Position numbers and translations under genes: made by a program
Notes under the pieces: generated by a model
The model's database searches: none
Seen by the model: the letters and a program-made list of their open reading frames with translations, nothing else
Told to the model about the DNA's origin: nothing
Shown here: positions 40,301-56,000 of the stretch, one piece after another
Position numbering within the stretch: the stretch's first letter is position 1
How the letters are laid out: each line of letters begins with the position of its first letter
DNA from: Chrysomallon squamiferum
Taxonomy: Eukaryota; Mollusca; Gastropoda; Neomphalida; Peltospiridae
Assembly (NCBI GenBank): GCA_012295275.1
Contig: CM022666.1
Coordinates: 11,257,077 to 11,321,076 of the forward strand
Direction of reading: 5' to 3'
Length of the DNA: 64,000 bases

Positions 40301-43300
40301 CATTCTTCCATTAATTGAACATTTAAATAAACAATTCATTTATTTTTCATTGCACCATTCTCAGATTTTAAGTAATATTTGTAGCAAGATATGCTCTGTA
40401 ATTCTTGTTAAATCAAATCTTTTTTCAAACTTTTAAGTCTCTAAACATTCACATATTTATTACTATATTTCTGCAAATTGTTTTACATATATTTAAATAA
40501 ATGTACCTTGTAAGCACTTACTTTGATTTGATGCATACAAATATCATATTTAATGTAATATAAAATAAAAATGTCTTGCTTGTAAAACAAAAAACAAAAA
40601 TGATATCCACCTTAGTATATAAAGTGGAAAGAATATAAAGGATAATTGCTTTGAGATTTCTTAGTTGGCAGACATGTAAATTGTCAATGACAATTTCACT
40701 AACAAAAACCAGACCAGATATTTTTACAGGACAGTTTATTGATTTCTCTTTTTCCTTTCAGACATTAAATATTTCACATCGTGCTTATTTCACATAGTCT
40801 AAATTATTAGAAAACCAGTGTAAGCTAATATAGAAATTAACCACAAAAAGAAGCCACTGGCAGTATATCTAAGATAAGACAAATTTACTGAGACTTTTCC
40901 TTAATTATTCTCTTTGATAAATGTGACATTTAGTTTCGATTAATTCTTTACCTATCATCCTATGATAGGAATTAAAAATGAACAGCAAATGTTAATCAAC
41001 TCAGCGAGAAAGCACAGAGTGAGGAAGACATTTAACACTGGGTGTTAACAATGATCCCACTGTAATCACATTTAAACAAAAGATCAATGCAAAATGTAAC
41101 CACATAAGCTTAGCTCAATATCACTGTTTTATAATCAATACTGTTAGTTTTATTCTCCTCTCCACAGAGAAATGCTTGCATGTTTAAATACTGGTTAAAT
41201 ATATAAAATAAATACGTCCTTACAAACAGTATTTAATTTAACTCCCACATATTCTATTCAAAATTAAAATGAAAGAAAAAAATATGCAGTTTTATCTAAA
41301 AAACCAATAAAATGAAATGCTGATAAATATATATTCTCTTAAAGTTTATTTGTAATAAAATATTTTCATATACAATTTGCAGAACTACCATAATAAAAAC
41401 ATGAACATTTAGAGACAAAAATTTCATCAGATACACTATTACAAAATATTCTTTATGGACTTGAAATAAGTATAAACAGACTATATTTAGGTATTTATAC
41501 ATTTAACATCATTTTAAAAATTAATGCCTTGTTTGTTGAACATTAGTGTATGCCAACATATTAAGGGAAATGTATTGTGCCTGCACCTAGTTCAGCAAAT
41601 GAGAAAGGTTTGAGGAAGAAGATATATTGAATGTAAAGACCTACAATAATTTCAGTATTTTACTTACGTAAATAATAATGAAGAATACAGCGAATGAAAT
41701 AAATTCAGTAAACAAACTTCATTTATGGTTCATGAGTAACATTCCTTCTTTAATAATACTCCATCACAACACATAATTTATGAATTAATATTACTTTCAC
41801 AACATTTTCACTCACTCTAATAATATATACTGAGTTTCAGCAAGAATAAAAATTAAAGAATAAATCCAAATTTTAATAATGCAAAAATAATCCAGTTTCT
41901 ATAAATCATGAATAATATAACAAAATCTTGGAATTAAATAAATTCCCAGATTAATTTTTGACTTTCCAACAGAACAAAGAGCATCTGACAGTGTAAACTG
42001 AAAACAGCCTGAAATCAAGACAATCCCACTGAAAGGCTTCAAACAAACTACTAGGCATACAAGATGATACAATTCTTAGCTGTATGCATTCCCACAAGTC
42101 CAATGAACAATTGCAATGGCCAATCAGAAGAAGCAGCACATCATTCATACTAGGATCTACTCAACTCATGCAAGCAGATCAATAAAAGTATTCAAGTATC
42201 AGGTTCTTGGAGAAATATTTGCAATTATTGACATAATATGTATAATTTGTTAGAACTTTTCAGATATGATATTATTTTGGAAATACAGGTGATAACATAA
42301 GGATCTTTAACACTCAGTGGGTGATGTGGCAATAAAAAATGTAAATTACTGAAACTGCAATTCAATACCCATTGTCATGTGAATTAGAAAAATCTACAGT
42401 TTATTATTCTTCATCCATAATATTTTTTCACTCTTAGGTTTTAATATGAACCACATTTTTTAGTAAAAGTTTTCAGTAAAAATTATTAAAACTGTTAACA
42501 TTTATCTAAAAAAGGCTGCTATCTAAAACAGATTATATTGATAATATTTTTCTAAGATTAGTTGTTGTAAAAATGTTTTGGTGAAAAAAAGAAAATCCTC
42601 TTACAGTGAGTCTGTTAAAGCTGATAAGCAAATGTTTTAGTGTGCATGAAGGGAGGAGTTTATCTGTTCAAATTGATTTTCTCTGTTATCGATCAGCTGC
42701 ACTGTCACAATTTAACAAACGGCTACACAAAAAATCAAAAATGAATTTCTTGTTCACAACAGCATATTTATTATTATTACTTTTTATTTATTTATTTATT
42801 TTGATAATTAAATTCACCACATGCATTTGTGCATCATATTTATAATTAAATTTGTATTTATATTTTGAAAAACCTTTCTTTTGTTTTTTCAATTAGTGTT
42901 TATTTTCAAAAATAATAATATAATATTGAATCTACATTTTATTACATAATCACTATGAAACCCCTCTAAATCAGACATCTAAAGAATGTAAGCACCCACT
43001 TTTAGAGGTTTCCACTGATGGAAATATCATATGTTTTCCAATGAATAGGAAACTTGCAATGTTTTAAGTATCAAAGCCAATTGGTCTTTAATTGTTTATT
43101 GACAAGTTGCCCACAGTAACTGCTGGTGTTCGCAGCCAGGTAATGCAGCAGAAATACTGGAAGCAATTTGTGGCACCACACTGACTGGATTTTACACTAT
43201 ATTACCATATTCATGATAGTGCTGTTCAGTTTAGAGGAGTAAAAAAGTTAGTTATCAGATGAAGTCCTCTATATGATGAGTTTTGATATATAAGAAAGTG

Positions 43301-46300
43301 TTCAATTTTGAAAAACTTAAACAATGAAAAACAAAATAAATAAAATAAATGGAAAACTTAAGTTACAGATAAGTTATTTTATACAAATTAATACAAAAAT
43401 TGATATATAAGAAAGTGTTCAATTTTGAAAAACTTAAACAATGAAAAACAAAATAAAAAAAATAAATGGAAAACTTAAGGTACAGATAAGTTATTTTATA
43501 CAAATTAATACAAAAATTGATATATAAGAAAGTGTTCAATTTTGAAAAACTTAAACAATGAAAATCAAAATAAATAAAATAAATGGAAAACTTAAGGTAC
43601 AGATAAATTATTTTATACAAATTATTTTATATAAGAAAGTGTTCAATTTTGAAAAACTTAAACAATGAAAATCAAAATAAATAAAATAAATGGAAAACTT
43701 AAGGTACACATAAATTATTTTATACAAATTAAAAACAATAATTATCTTATATAACATATTTAGAAATATACTGTTATTATAATAATCATTTGATGATCAG
43801 TAATAATTTTATTATTTTACTGTAATAAAACTATTTGTTACTATTTATTATACAATTTTATAATTTTGTCAAGTATAGATTGTAAAAACAAACTAAATGA
43901 GTCCAGTTTTACTATTAGATGTTATAAGAAAAAATTAACATCAATATGTAAGCATAGTTTGATAGAGAACAACAAAACATGAAATAAACCTGTATGAAAA
44001 CACTATGGAGGCTATCTACTTATACCCATTTTCTTGCTGACAGAGAACATATTAAACTGAATATGAACACTTGAGTTCAGGGATTACTCAAATGATAAAA
44101 ACACGCTCAGATGTAAAAAGGCTGTGTAAAACAGTTAACAGATCTGGCCTGCACAATTAACATTGCCCACGAGACAGCAAAATAAAAGTCAGTGAAATAA
44201 AGTCAGTTGACACAGCTATTTTTTAATTCAGTTTAAAATTTAAGGCGTCTCGAAGGCGATCGGTAAATCAATAGTGCCCCGCATCTGAATTTAGAATGGC
44301 TGCTGGCTTCACTCAGTTGAAAATATGCAAACTATATGACTTTCTTCACTTGTCCTCAACATCAGTTAAACCTGACACTGAATCGCTGCTTTGGTATGCA
44401 ACAACACCCACCTCATCAAGTCTTCTAAAAGTGAATTTACATAAAATACACATTTTGAAATCTTTTTTGTTCTCATTTCCTATTCTGGCCCTCATGCTCT
44501 TCCTATAAGATCCATCCAGCCCCTGTTTTAAAAAGTTTGCCCAGCCCTAGTCTAGGACAGTCAAAGTATTTTATTTCTCAATGATGTACTTTAACTGAAG
44601 TGGAATATGGTAGTTGCTAAACAAATACTAGTTTAAAATAGGATAGTTATTCTTATATAGAAATCATCTTTTCACAACATAACAAAATGTCACACAACTT
44701 TTTACTAAGCAAGATTTTTTTCTTTCATTATTTATTTATATATTTATGCATTATAATAATAATAATAATAATAAATATTGTTTGTTAATTTTCTAAAAAT
44801 TCTTTTAAATATTTTATTTAAAGCTAAGATATAGATAAAAAAAAATTACAAAATTTTAAAGTAAATTAAAAATATAGATCATTTCCTTTAAGAAAAAGCA
44901 TGTCTGATTTTTATAAAACAATTAAAAATAAATGAATAATGTAAACCATTTCTTAAAAAAAGATAAAAAAAAGTACCTTGTATGAGGAAGCATAAAATTC
45001 CTTCATGTTGTTCAAACTGAGAATTAATGTAAAATAATGCAAAGATGTTGATTTCAAATCATCTACATATGATATTATATCTGCAGTGACATCAGGTCAC
45101 ACAGGAAGTAACCAATAGAAAAAAAACACTTACTAGTACTAAATATAAAATGTTCCTAACGATGCTTGAAATCTATTCATAATATATTTATGTTTAATTA
45201 GTGTTTTCATAGTTTGAAAATGGTGCAAATAAAAATAATCATTAGGATTATATATGATCTAAAATTACTCATTTGAAAACAGCAAATGAACAATAGATAC
45301 CCATTCCTACAGCCTGTGTTCTAAAATAAACTCAATTAAGCTTTATTTCCTAGGGGAGATATCATTCAACAGGTTTCTGGCTGAATTGAGACAATGTTGC
45401 TTTTTTTTTTATGCTGAGAACCTTTGTCTTTAACTGTATGACTAGAAATCCAAGAAAATACAATTTTCATATTCTTTTCTTTTTTCCCCAATTAAAAACA
45501 TCATTTAAAATAAACTAGTGGCTAACACATGATGTAAGGGAGTTAGGGAACTTTGCTCATTATTTGATTATTTTTAATGGATATTTTATAGATGGAATAA
45601 TCAGTTTAATTAGCATTTGAATAACAAAACTTAATAAAGTTTTTACATTAAAAATATTTAATAATTCTGGCCATAGTTTTAGAGATAAAACAATAGAACA
45701 ATTAACGATAGTATAAAATTACTCCCACTAGTCTCTGGATTACTCTTGGAGACTTTTCAGTCTGCAGATAAAAAAATATGCAAGGTTTTGTTTTTTCTTT
45801 AAATTTTTTTTTTTAAATGACACTACGGAAATGAATTATTACTTTATAAAATATTATTGTGAAGTATAATAGCTTTAGATTTAAAAACAAATGCTCACTG
45901 CTATCAAATGGTAACTGCTGTCAGTTATAAAAGCCAGATTCTTAAACAGAAGAAAACAAAACTGTCATTACCTCTGACAGAAATTTTTTATCTGTTTTTG
46001 GAGGGGTTAGTATTACACAAGATTTCAAATTATGCAGCATGAAACAAACAGATTGTTTTTTTTCTTACAAGGAGGCCAAATGTACTCCTTACTTCATACA
46101 TAAAAAATTAAGTAACAAAAAAGAAGAAGAACACCATATGTTCTCCTATTTAAATTATTATCACTGAGGAAACCATTATGAATCTGCCATACATGTATTA
46201 TATGATCAGTCTATATGTCTGATGTAAGTGAAAATACCAGCCTCTATATATCCTCATCTATTTTTAGTATTATCGCTGTACAGTATTATTAGAAACAAAA

Positions 46301-49300
46301 GATTCACTAGTGTATATATAAAATGTATTAATGCTGTTTATAACTTATAATTTTCAAAATCTAAATGGACGAACAATAATAAAAACTGTATAAAATGACA
46401 GAATAAAATATAATTTATTATTTTATCTAATGAAAAAACAGGACTAGGAATTAAGATGTAATATGTACATACCAAAAGCTCAGACAGCTGTTGATCACTG
46501 GTAAATGTGTATTCACGGACTGAGAAATCCAAATTTAAATCTCGTATGTCTCTGCCAATGTCCATTTCCATAAACAACAATAAGAACAATTCTCAGGTGT
46601 ATGTCCACATAAAGTATCCACCATGTCAGACTAGAGGGCTTCACTTTGTGGTGAATAAATTTACTTTCTCTCTCTGGTTCAATAAATAGTTAAAACTTTT
46701 AAAAGCTTTTCTAATTCTTATTATTATACATATTTTTCTTTCTATTGTAATGTTATATTGTGATGTTTTGTATCTACTACTTCAAAATATAATTGATAAC
46801 ATTTATGTGTTTACAGATAAGCTGAAATTTAAAATGTTTGGTATTGATGCATTTCTTATTTTTCTAATTTTGAAATTTATATAGATGAAAAACATTAAAT
46901 AAATTCTGAATAAGTAAGTAAGTAAATAATAATAATAACAATAATAACATACTTATAGTTACGAATAATGTATTTTCTAGGGTATCATGAATAAAACTAA
47001 TAAAGAGTACCTCTTGCTGGTATTAAATCAGAAAAATTAACTTAAAATTGCATCTAAAATTATATTAATTCTAATGACTGTGCCAAGAAGGAAAACAAAC
47101 AGATAAAACAGTAACTTGATAATTTTTGGTATTATTCTTAATTTGTTGTAAATTTTGTAAATTTGTTTTAACCTCATTAACAAATAAATATTGAAGGAAA
47201 ATAGAAAAAACTTTAAAAATTATAAAAAAGATAAAATTTGCAAATATTGCCTTCACCCAACTTGAATGTTGTGAAACTAAACAATCCCAGTTGTTAATTA
47301 TTAACATCTGATATCAGTTTTAGTGCAAACAATAACAAGTTATAACCAGCTGTAATCAATATCAAGAAAATATAAAGTTTCAGCTAAGAAAAACAGTTTC
47401 ATGATCCATACAACTTGTTTCAGTAAACTGTAAACATCTAAGATTAATTATTTTGTATGAATGTTAATAAAATAAAGAAACAGGGTTCTGTGCTCTACAT
47501 TTTGTTAATTAAACACCACTATGTTGTTCCAAATTTTATTTACTAACACCAATGATAAATAAATAAATAAATAAATAACCTACAAACAGTTAAAATAATA
47601 ATAAATAATAATAAGATGAAGAAGAAAAGCAGCAATTAAAAGTCTGCATACAGTTATTATGAAGCTCTTAAAAAAATAAGTAATTATAATTGAAGTTTAC
47701 CTATATTTTTCAATTTAAAAAAGTTACCTGCGTAATCTCCTTTGTAAATATAATTATAGAACAATAGCAAAACAAATAATATACTGTGAATCTGAAAATA
47801 CTGGATTATCATAAAATATTTTTAAACATTAAAGGAAACTTTTACATGTGATCTAAATAAAAATGGATTAATAAAACTGAAGTTTTTAAAAATTTATTTT
47901 AATAATAACTTATTGGTAAAATCAAATCAAATTTTCTTTATTAACTATCATTTAATATATTAATAACAGTTTTAATAGACCCCTATGGTATTATTACACA
48001 AAATATATTTTAATTTGCCAACTATGCTAAATTTTATATTTTTCAATATGCCAGTGGTTTTGATTCTAATAAATTTTACCTTATTTACATTATATAACAA
48101 CATTTAAGCATGCAGGGAGATAGTTTCTAATTCATATTTAAAAATGTTAATTTAAAAAAGCAATAATTTTATTAATAATCATAATAACTGACACTTGCTT
48201 GAAATTATTTTACTAAAATAAATTAATGTTTTAGCTAATTTCTTACCAATTAATAATGTTCTTTAGTTTTTGCACAATCTTTTATTATTATTATTATTAT
48301 TTAAAATAATAAACCAACAAGTCATTTATTTGGAATAGTTAGCCAAATGACTGTGTTATTATATAACCATTATTTCTTAAAATAAAAAGTATTAAAACAG
48401 TAAGTGAATCTATAAATAAGTTTCAGGTAATCAATATAAAACAGGTAACCATTGGTAAGTTTCAATGATTATCTTCATATAGCTGTTTGATAATTTGGAT
48501 TTAGCAATGGTATTCCTTTAAGGTTGGATAGCAAGTGGATAGCAATGCAAATAATAAAATCAGTCATTATCTGAGAAATACAAAAGAAAGACAGTTATAA
48601 TTTATATGTTTGTCAATGTGGTAAATCACTTATAATACCAGTTTTACAATTTCTAGTTGAAAAGAGATTAGCTGTAGCTCAGACACGTTAAACTGCTACT
48701 TTTGCATTTATTTATGCTGAATGTCAAAACAGCAAATGGTAATAGCTTGGAGGAAATATGTTTTTATTTATTCATACCACAATAGTTATTAGTGATGACT
48801 GAATGATGAACGTCAAGTGATATTGGAACTGTCATAAATACAGTAGCTAGACACATTCTGATATTATATTATATTTTATAAACCTATTAAAATTAATGAT
48901 CAGAACAAAAGATACCAACACAATTGATATAATTTCAATATTAAACCCAAGAATTAATGGACAAAAAATATATAAATAGAAATAAAAATCCTTTACAGAA
49001 AAATCAAACAAGAAAATGAATATTTTAAATAATACAAATAAATATAGTAAAAACATGTAATAATGACTGCATTTTCTAGCATTATACTAGAAAAAAAAAT
49101 TAAAGAAAAAAATTAAAGAAATACTCAGACCAAAATTTGAAATAAATGATTCTTATCAAACCCTTTAAGAAAAGTCACTCCCACATTATGGAAGGAATCC
49201 AAGATAAAAATATTTTTATATTTATCTAGTAAAACTTGATTATCTAACAAATTATTCAAACATCAGTGAGAACTAATGTTACATGAATTCTCTGCATGAA

Positions 49301-52300
49301 CAGACAAATCCATAACATCTCTTAGTGCAGTCTAAGTTTGCTCACAATGTCACAGGAAAGCTGTATGCAAATGAGGCAGAATCTTCAAGTATTAACTTAT
49401 ATTTCTGAACATCGATTATTCATGGAAGAACATGACCTGTATACTATTACATATCCTAATATTTATTTGTTTTTGTATAAAGACAAAATATTGCAAGACT
49501 AGCATCAGTTTTAAACAATACAAATCATTTACAGATTTAAAATGTATATTAAGCAACTGTTATAACACAAAACATCTATCATTTCTATTAAAAATTATAG
49601 TTTTTGTTGAGCAGTATAATACATATATAGAATTTAAGTTTACATAAAAAAAAGGTATAATTACTTTTATTTATCTGCTACATATAAAAATATTTGTCTG
49701 AATTAAATTATTTATAAATGAAAAAGCAGTGAAAAGTTCAGCAGTGTGGTACTTTATAAAACAGGTTAATTTCTTCCCCATATTATATTCAGTAACAGCG
49801 TAAGTAGTGTTATTTAACAGGTAATAACAGTAAAGTGACTGAAAAATAGTAAAATTGTTATAAGACCAAATTTACAGTTTGAAAAAAATATATATTTTTT
49901 TATAGGTCTTAATAGCAAAGACAATAATTATAACCATCTTCAAAAAAATTATCTTTATATCAAAACTCATATTAGAGAACATGTGTTTGCTGGTCAATCA
50001 CTAATTAACAAGACTTCAGTGAGAGAAAACAGCATCAACTAATTGTAGCCTCAGACATTCCAAACAAATCAATAAAATACTCCTACTAGCAGTAAGCTTA
50101 CCAAATGACCTCTGGAAAGTGAATAAACTATACATTTCACAAATTTAATAAAAATGCACAGAATCACACAGGAAGCAAAAAATGTTTTTGTTATTAAGAC
50201 TGCTAATAAACATAAAATACTGATTTTTAAAAAGAAAGGTTAAAATTAATTTTAAAATTACAATATTTTAAATAAATAAATAAATAAATAAATATTAAAA
50301 GTCTTATTTTCTAGGTATTTTTAATTTTGTTAGTGATATTATATTGGATTTTCATAAAAAGAACAAATTTTATAACTAACAAAATCATTTATATATTACT
50401 TACTATTTTTCAATATTCAATATTTATTCTGTGTAAAAAATAAAATGTTATATAATATTAGATTCATTAAAAAGAAATTTCTTAATAGAACATTTATGGC
50501 AAATCATAATATATATGTGGGAATATATAATAAAAATAAAAAAGTAGTTTTTAATTTATCCAGTAAAATTTACTTAAATATTCACATTCAGTTTACATAA
50601 ACATTTAGATTCAATCCATTAATTCCAAACACTTAATATGAAAAAGACATTTCTTCATATGGTAGATAATAACAGAAATCTGAACACAGAAAAATCCTTT
50701 TTTAAACCCTCTATCCTTATATGTATATATAGTGAGATTTGAACACAGCAGTTTTGAAAACACTGGTAACCCTGGGTGACAAGTGGACAAAATAATTAAG
50801 TTATGTTTGTACAATGATGTAGTTTATGTCACTTGCAGAAAGTCAACAAACTGTAACAAATGAAGTGAAGTGAGTGCATTTCAATTTCTGTTGTTATTAA
50901 CTCATTTACTTAAACTTTTATTAATATATAAAATATAGCTAACATTATATTTTTCTCTTTAACATTTTAGCTAACATTTTATTTTCCTCACTTAAATATG
51001 AAGAAACAGAATTATTTAAATGTGTTGTGTTTGATGAATATCAGATAAATGAATTCTCAAAATGTTTATTTTTGAAATTTGCAGAACTATTTTGGTGAAC
51101 TATATCAGATGATTATGATTAATCTATAGAAAGAAGACAAATCATAGTAGTTAAAAAAAACTGTAATATAATCCTCTAGAAATTCCTTTACTATACTGAG
51201 GGTATTCACTGATTTCAACATTTTCAAACTTGTACATAATGTGTACACTTAAAGTTCTTAAAACATCAGATATCCCATTTATATTTCATTTGCAAATGTT
51301 AGTTTCATTACAATTATGTTTAATATAAAAGTTCAATTATCTATCTGATCTAGATCAGAAGATGCCATGGATTGAGTAAAGCTCATTTAAGGATGTTGTG
51401 TAAATGACATTTAATGATAATGAAATTTGTAAAATGAAAATGAATTAAACACCATCTGGGTTAAGATTTAGGAATAATCACAACAGAAACTTTATGATAA
51501 TCATACTTATATCAGCTGATATATGCTTAAAATTATAAAATAATATTTGTATCATATAATGAAATAATCATATTTTATATTAATCCACATAATAATTTGC
51601 AAATCTAATGCCAGGAAAAAATATATAAAATAACACAAATTACAGAAAACAGCATTAGAAGCATATTAATCAGTTAAATCCAATTTTATTCATTAGTTTT
51701 TAATATTTACTCTATATTTTAAGCATATAGTTAAGCCTTTGACCAGAAAAATGCAAAATCAAGAAATCCATATCACCTGCAATTCCAAAGATACAAATTT
51801 TATACCCGTAATATAATGCAAATTGAGGGTTCCCTTATCTGAAATTCCAAAATCCAAAACTTTTTTCTAAGCTGCAGAAATAGTGGTATGTTAGTTTTTG
51901 TATTATTTTGTATATATAAAATTTCTTTTATGCACAAAAGTATTAATACTGCAGATCATATATGAAAAATATATGGAATTAATGTTTAGACTTAGATCCA
52001 TTCTCCTTATATTCCAAAGACCAAAACCTGAAATATTTCAGGTCCCAGTGACTTCAGAAAAAGGGTTCTCAATCTGTACAAAGTGAGATTTAAATTAAAA
52101 ATATTTATTACTTACTAGAAGCCTTTTCCTTTCTTCTTCTGCTGCAAGTTGTAGTTGCTGTTCAAGTGTGGCCCAGTCCATTTGTGGAAGAGCTGATTCT
52201 ATGTTGTAAACATCAAAATCTACTGATGATGATGTCATGCTATCAACCTCAGTTTTTTTATCCTTAACATGTTTTCTTTCATTGTCTGTTGTTTTGTGTT

Positions 52301-52993
52301 TAGCGAAATCTGATTTTGACTGTTTGAAACCTGAATTCATTTTACTTTGCACACCCGATCCTGAATTGTGATGCTTTATTGGACTTGTCATAGCTGATTC
52401 AGTTTCATATTCTTCAGACTCTGAACAAGAATTTTCATCACAGTTGCCGCTTACATCTGTTTGTAACCTTTGACCTTTGTTATGTAAGTCAAATGGCAAA
52501 GCATGTGAATCTATCTTTTTCAGTTCAGCAAATTCCTGTGCAAGACTTAGAATATTAATTTTGCGAGCTCTTTTAGCAAATTCGATATCAGTTTCTCCAG
52601 ACACTCTCTTAATTTCTCTACAGTTTTCCCCTTTATGTAAAATAAAGTCACCTGTCTTTAATTTGCTTCTGTCAACTATATACATATCTAATTCATTCTC
52701 AATGTCTTCTAAAGGTCCTGCTATTTCTGAGTAGTCAGACAGCACAGAGTCACACTCTGAGTTAATAAGAGATTTGATAGGTGACTTTTTATCTCGGACT
52801 AACTTGTAACTTCCTTTGTTCACCTCACTGATGTTTACTGGTTGGTTTTCTTCTGGTGTTAATACAGTCATAGTCTGCATTCCTGTAATATACAAAAACT
52901 TTAATATTTTTGGAAATCTGTGGCAGATATATTCAAAGTAGATTTAAAAAATATCATAAGAAAAAACAATAAAAATTTGTTTTCTGGTAATAA

Positions 52994-53026
<33 letters not shown>

Positions 53027-56000
53027 TTAAAAGAAAGTATAAAAGTAAAGATGCAAAAAAGTAAACACCAAGCTGTTTCAAACTGAAATTAACATTGATG
53101 ATCTTCAATAGGAAATACATTCTTAACTTAATACTTCACACACTAAAGAATCTTTTAAATATTATTATTATAAACTGACTGCATATCCTGAAGGATTTCT
53201 GAAGTTTACCTGAATGCAAATGTTTTATTACTTAATTCGTTATGCCAAAATATAATTGGCATGTATCCTCATGAATTAGTTATTATTTTTTCACATATCT
53301 GGCAAAGATGGGTAAAAATTAAACAATTTTCTTAGTTTTATTATATATTTACTTAACATAAACGCTAACCTAGAGTACTCTCTGTCTCACTGTACTCAGA
53401 CTCAGAGTCAGATTTAGATACATCTTCATCCTCTGGCAAATTATTTCTCATACTCTCCAACTTCCTTTTCCTGTACGCCCTCCAGCCTCTCTGAATCCTT
53501 TAAATCATACAAAAATAAAATGTAAAATTAGTTTGCATATAAACAGAAGCAGTTGCTTTGAACTGTGGTAATTTTCAAATGATTCAGCGCAAAATCTCAT
53601 GGACAAAAATAAAAAACACTGGACAAAACCCCAATGGACAAACCCACAACTGGTTTTAGCAAGATTTAGACATGAACAGTAATATATAGGAATGACTAGT
53701 ATTCTCTGTGTATAGATACACTAGTTACAGGTGTAAGCCTAGTTTTGGTTCTTAGGTAGAACAGGCTTTCTTTTTCATAAAGCTTTCTTTCAGAAGCATG
53801 TTATGTTATTTTGGTATTGTTTATATACATAAAAATGTATGAACTCAGTCTGCTTGGATTTTGTCCTTCTGCTTTTTCAAGGTTTTTAAATTCAAGTATG
53901 AAATTTTTCTCAGAATTAAGAACAAGTATAAAAAAGGTCACATAAGAAATGACAGATCATTTACAACTAGTGTTTAGTAGTGGCTTGCACTTATTTGATT
54001 AACTAAGTTTGAAATTGTTTTTGAATAGCATGTATTTTTATTTTTAAATGTTTATAAACAGAGGTTGATTATACATTTTATCAATACATGACACTGTCTA
54101 CCAATAATAATAGACAAACAAACAAAATGTGACTTGAAAGGCAAGAAGAATTAGTTTCATTTGTTCATACTTGCCTCACCTGATTTATAACAGTTATATG
54201 CTTTACTGATTATTATAAGATACAACTGGATAAGTGGACAAACCACAAATGACATACGATCTTTTTATTATCTGCATTTTATTTGTTCTGTCTTCAAAAG
54301 AATAATTCATAGCAAAATGCCAAGAAAAATTTCTTATTAGAAAGTACAAACATACCTTGAAGATTGCTGTGAAATACAGTTTAAAAAAAAAAAATTAAAT
54401 TATAAAGATAACTTTTAAACAGTTTTTATCTCCTGTTCTAATATTGTCTGGCAGTAAATTTCTGTATTCTATTATTGTATTATGTTAAATTTTAAAACTG
54501 CAGTAATATAACATTATATTAATCCTTTCTTATATTATTTAGTCATATTATATTATATAATCAGTTTTAAATACAAAATTATACAGAATTATGGTTTTTA
54601 AATTTTCAAGTAATTTTTCTAACGCAATATACATCCAATCTGTTCTATTTTCAAACCAATGAACACAACTGAAAAATAAAGAAATATAATAATGTAGTAA
54701 GGATCTTAATTTATGTGATGTGAAAAAAGAATTTATAACTGGCAAAATATTATTAGTTTAACCTGTAAACAAACTCACGTGAGAACTTTACTTAAATAGT
54801 TTCTGTCACGATTTCTCCGAGTGGTTGCATTGTCATCCAGTAATACTTCAAGTTTGTGACTAAAACATTCAAACAAACTAAATTAAACAAAGTATCCCAC
54901 TTTTATAGAAACTTCTCGTAACAAACATTAACAACAATAAAAATTCTTGTCTTCAATTATAATTTATTGATCAATCAAAGTGAAAGTTGAAGAAAAATGC
55001 TTAATACCTGATAAAGTATTATCTATCAAACATATATATGTATACAATTTTCTTTTTTATACCTAATAAAAAAAATAGTGAGTTTGAGTAAGACTCAGTA
55101 TTTAATCATTTTGTGATTATATATATATACACACACACATACACATATGTATATGTATATTTATATAATGGCACACAGAAGTGAATAATACCAAATTAGT
55201 TTCCTGTGTTTAAATGTACAATATTTAAAAGCATCAAATATTTTTTTTATACCTATTTGTTTTAGATGATGTACAATGATGCACTCACAATAAAAGAAAT
55301 TCATTGATTGCTATAATGCCACCATTTTATATTATGAAATCTTACATAATGAATATTCAATAGTTAGCTGTATCCATTTTTTTATTTATAGTAATAAAAA
55401 AATAAAAAATAAAATAAAAAATAAAAATGTTTTGAATATTTCTGTTTTTAAGTTAATAAAGTTTGTAAAACTTGTGAAAGGAAATGCCAAAGACAGTTTG
55501 CACACAGCACTAATGAACTGCAATTTAGTGTGCATCGGGTAATAAGAAGCTATAAATTTTATACATAAAATCTTGTTTGGGCAGATGGGGTTTTATATTA
55601 TTTATTTATTTATTTATTTATTCTGTTTTCTTTTGTGTGTATGTTTTTGCTATTTTTACAATCTTACACAGAGGAATGTAATAAATATGACATAGACAAA
55701 TGTTTTTAAAAACCAGGACCTTACTGACAGTTTCTGTAAGGAAATATAAACAAAAATATAAACAAAAATGTAATAACTGTGATAGACATAAATATTATAT
55801 TTTCTGCTAACTGCAAATAAATATACAGTAATGTTCAAAAATGGTATTCATCTCTAATTATAAAAAAGAATTGCATCTAAACAGACTTATCTCAAAAGCG
55901 AAAACTGATGAAAAAACCCAATAAAAAAAACCATTTTAAACATTAAATGATTTCCTGTGTCAAATATTTATAAATATATTTATCTGTGTTAAAATGCACA

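Larger units (their letters stand above)
39209..52115 (-). other. SCHIP1 intron 7 (~12.9 kb)
   Basis: Largest gap between SCHIP1 coding exons. It holds the candidate alternative first exon, a 117-bp tandem repeat, a hAT-like fragment, a Tigger-like MITE and a dispersed repeat pair; the remainder is A+T-rich with no gene I can support. Confidence 0.75.

Noticed and set aside
44296-44508. 70-codon + strand frame
   Set aside because: It lies inside a hAT-like fragment, has no transposase motif and has no codon signal of its own.
46338-46589. Full 83-codon minus-strand frame read as a stand-alone small gene
   Set aside because: The segment after the donor at 46472 is intron-like, while the part before it joins SCHIP1 in phase. 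I treated it as an alternative first exon instead.
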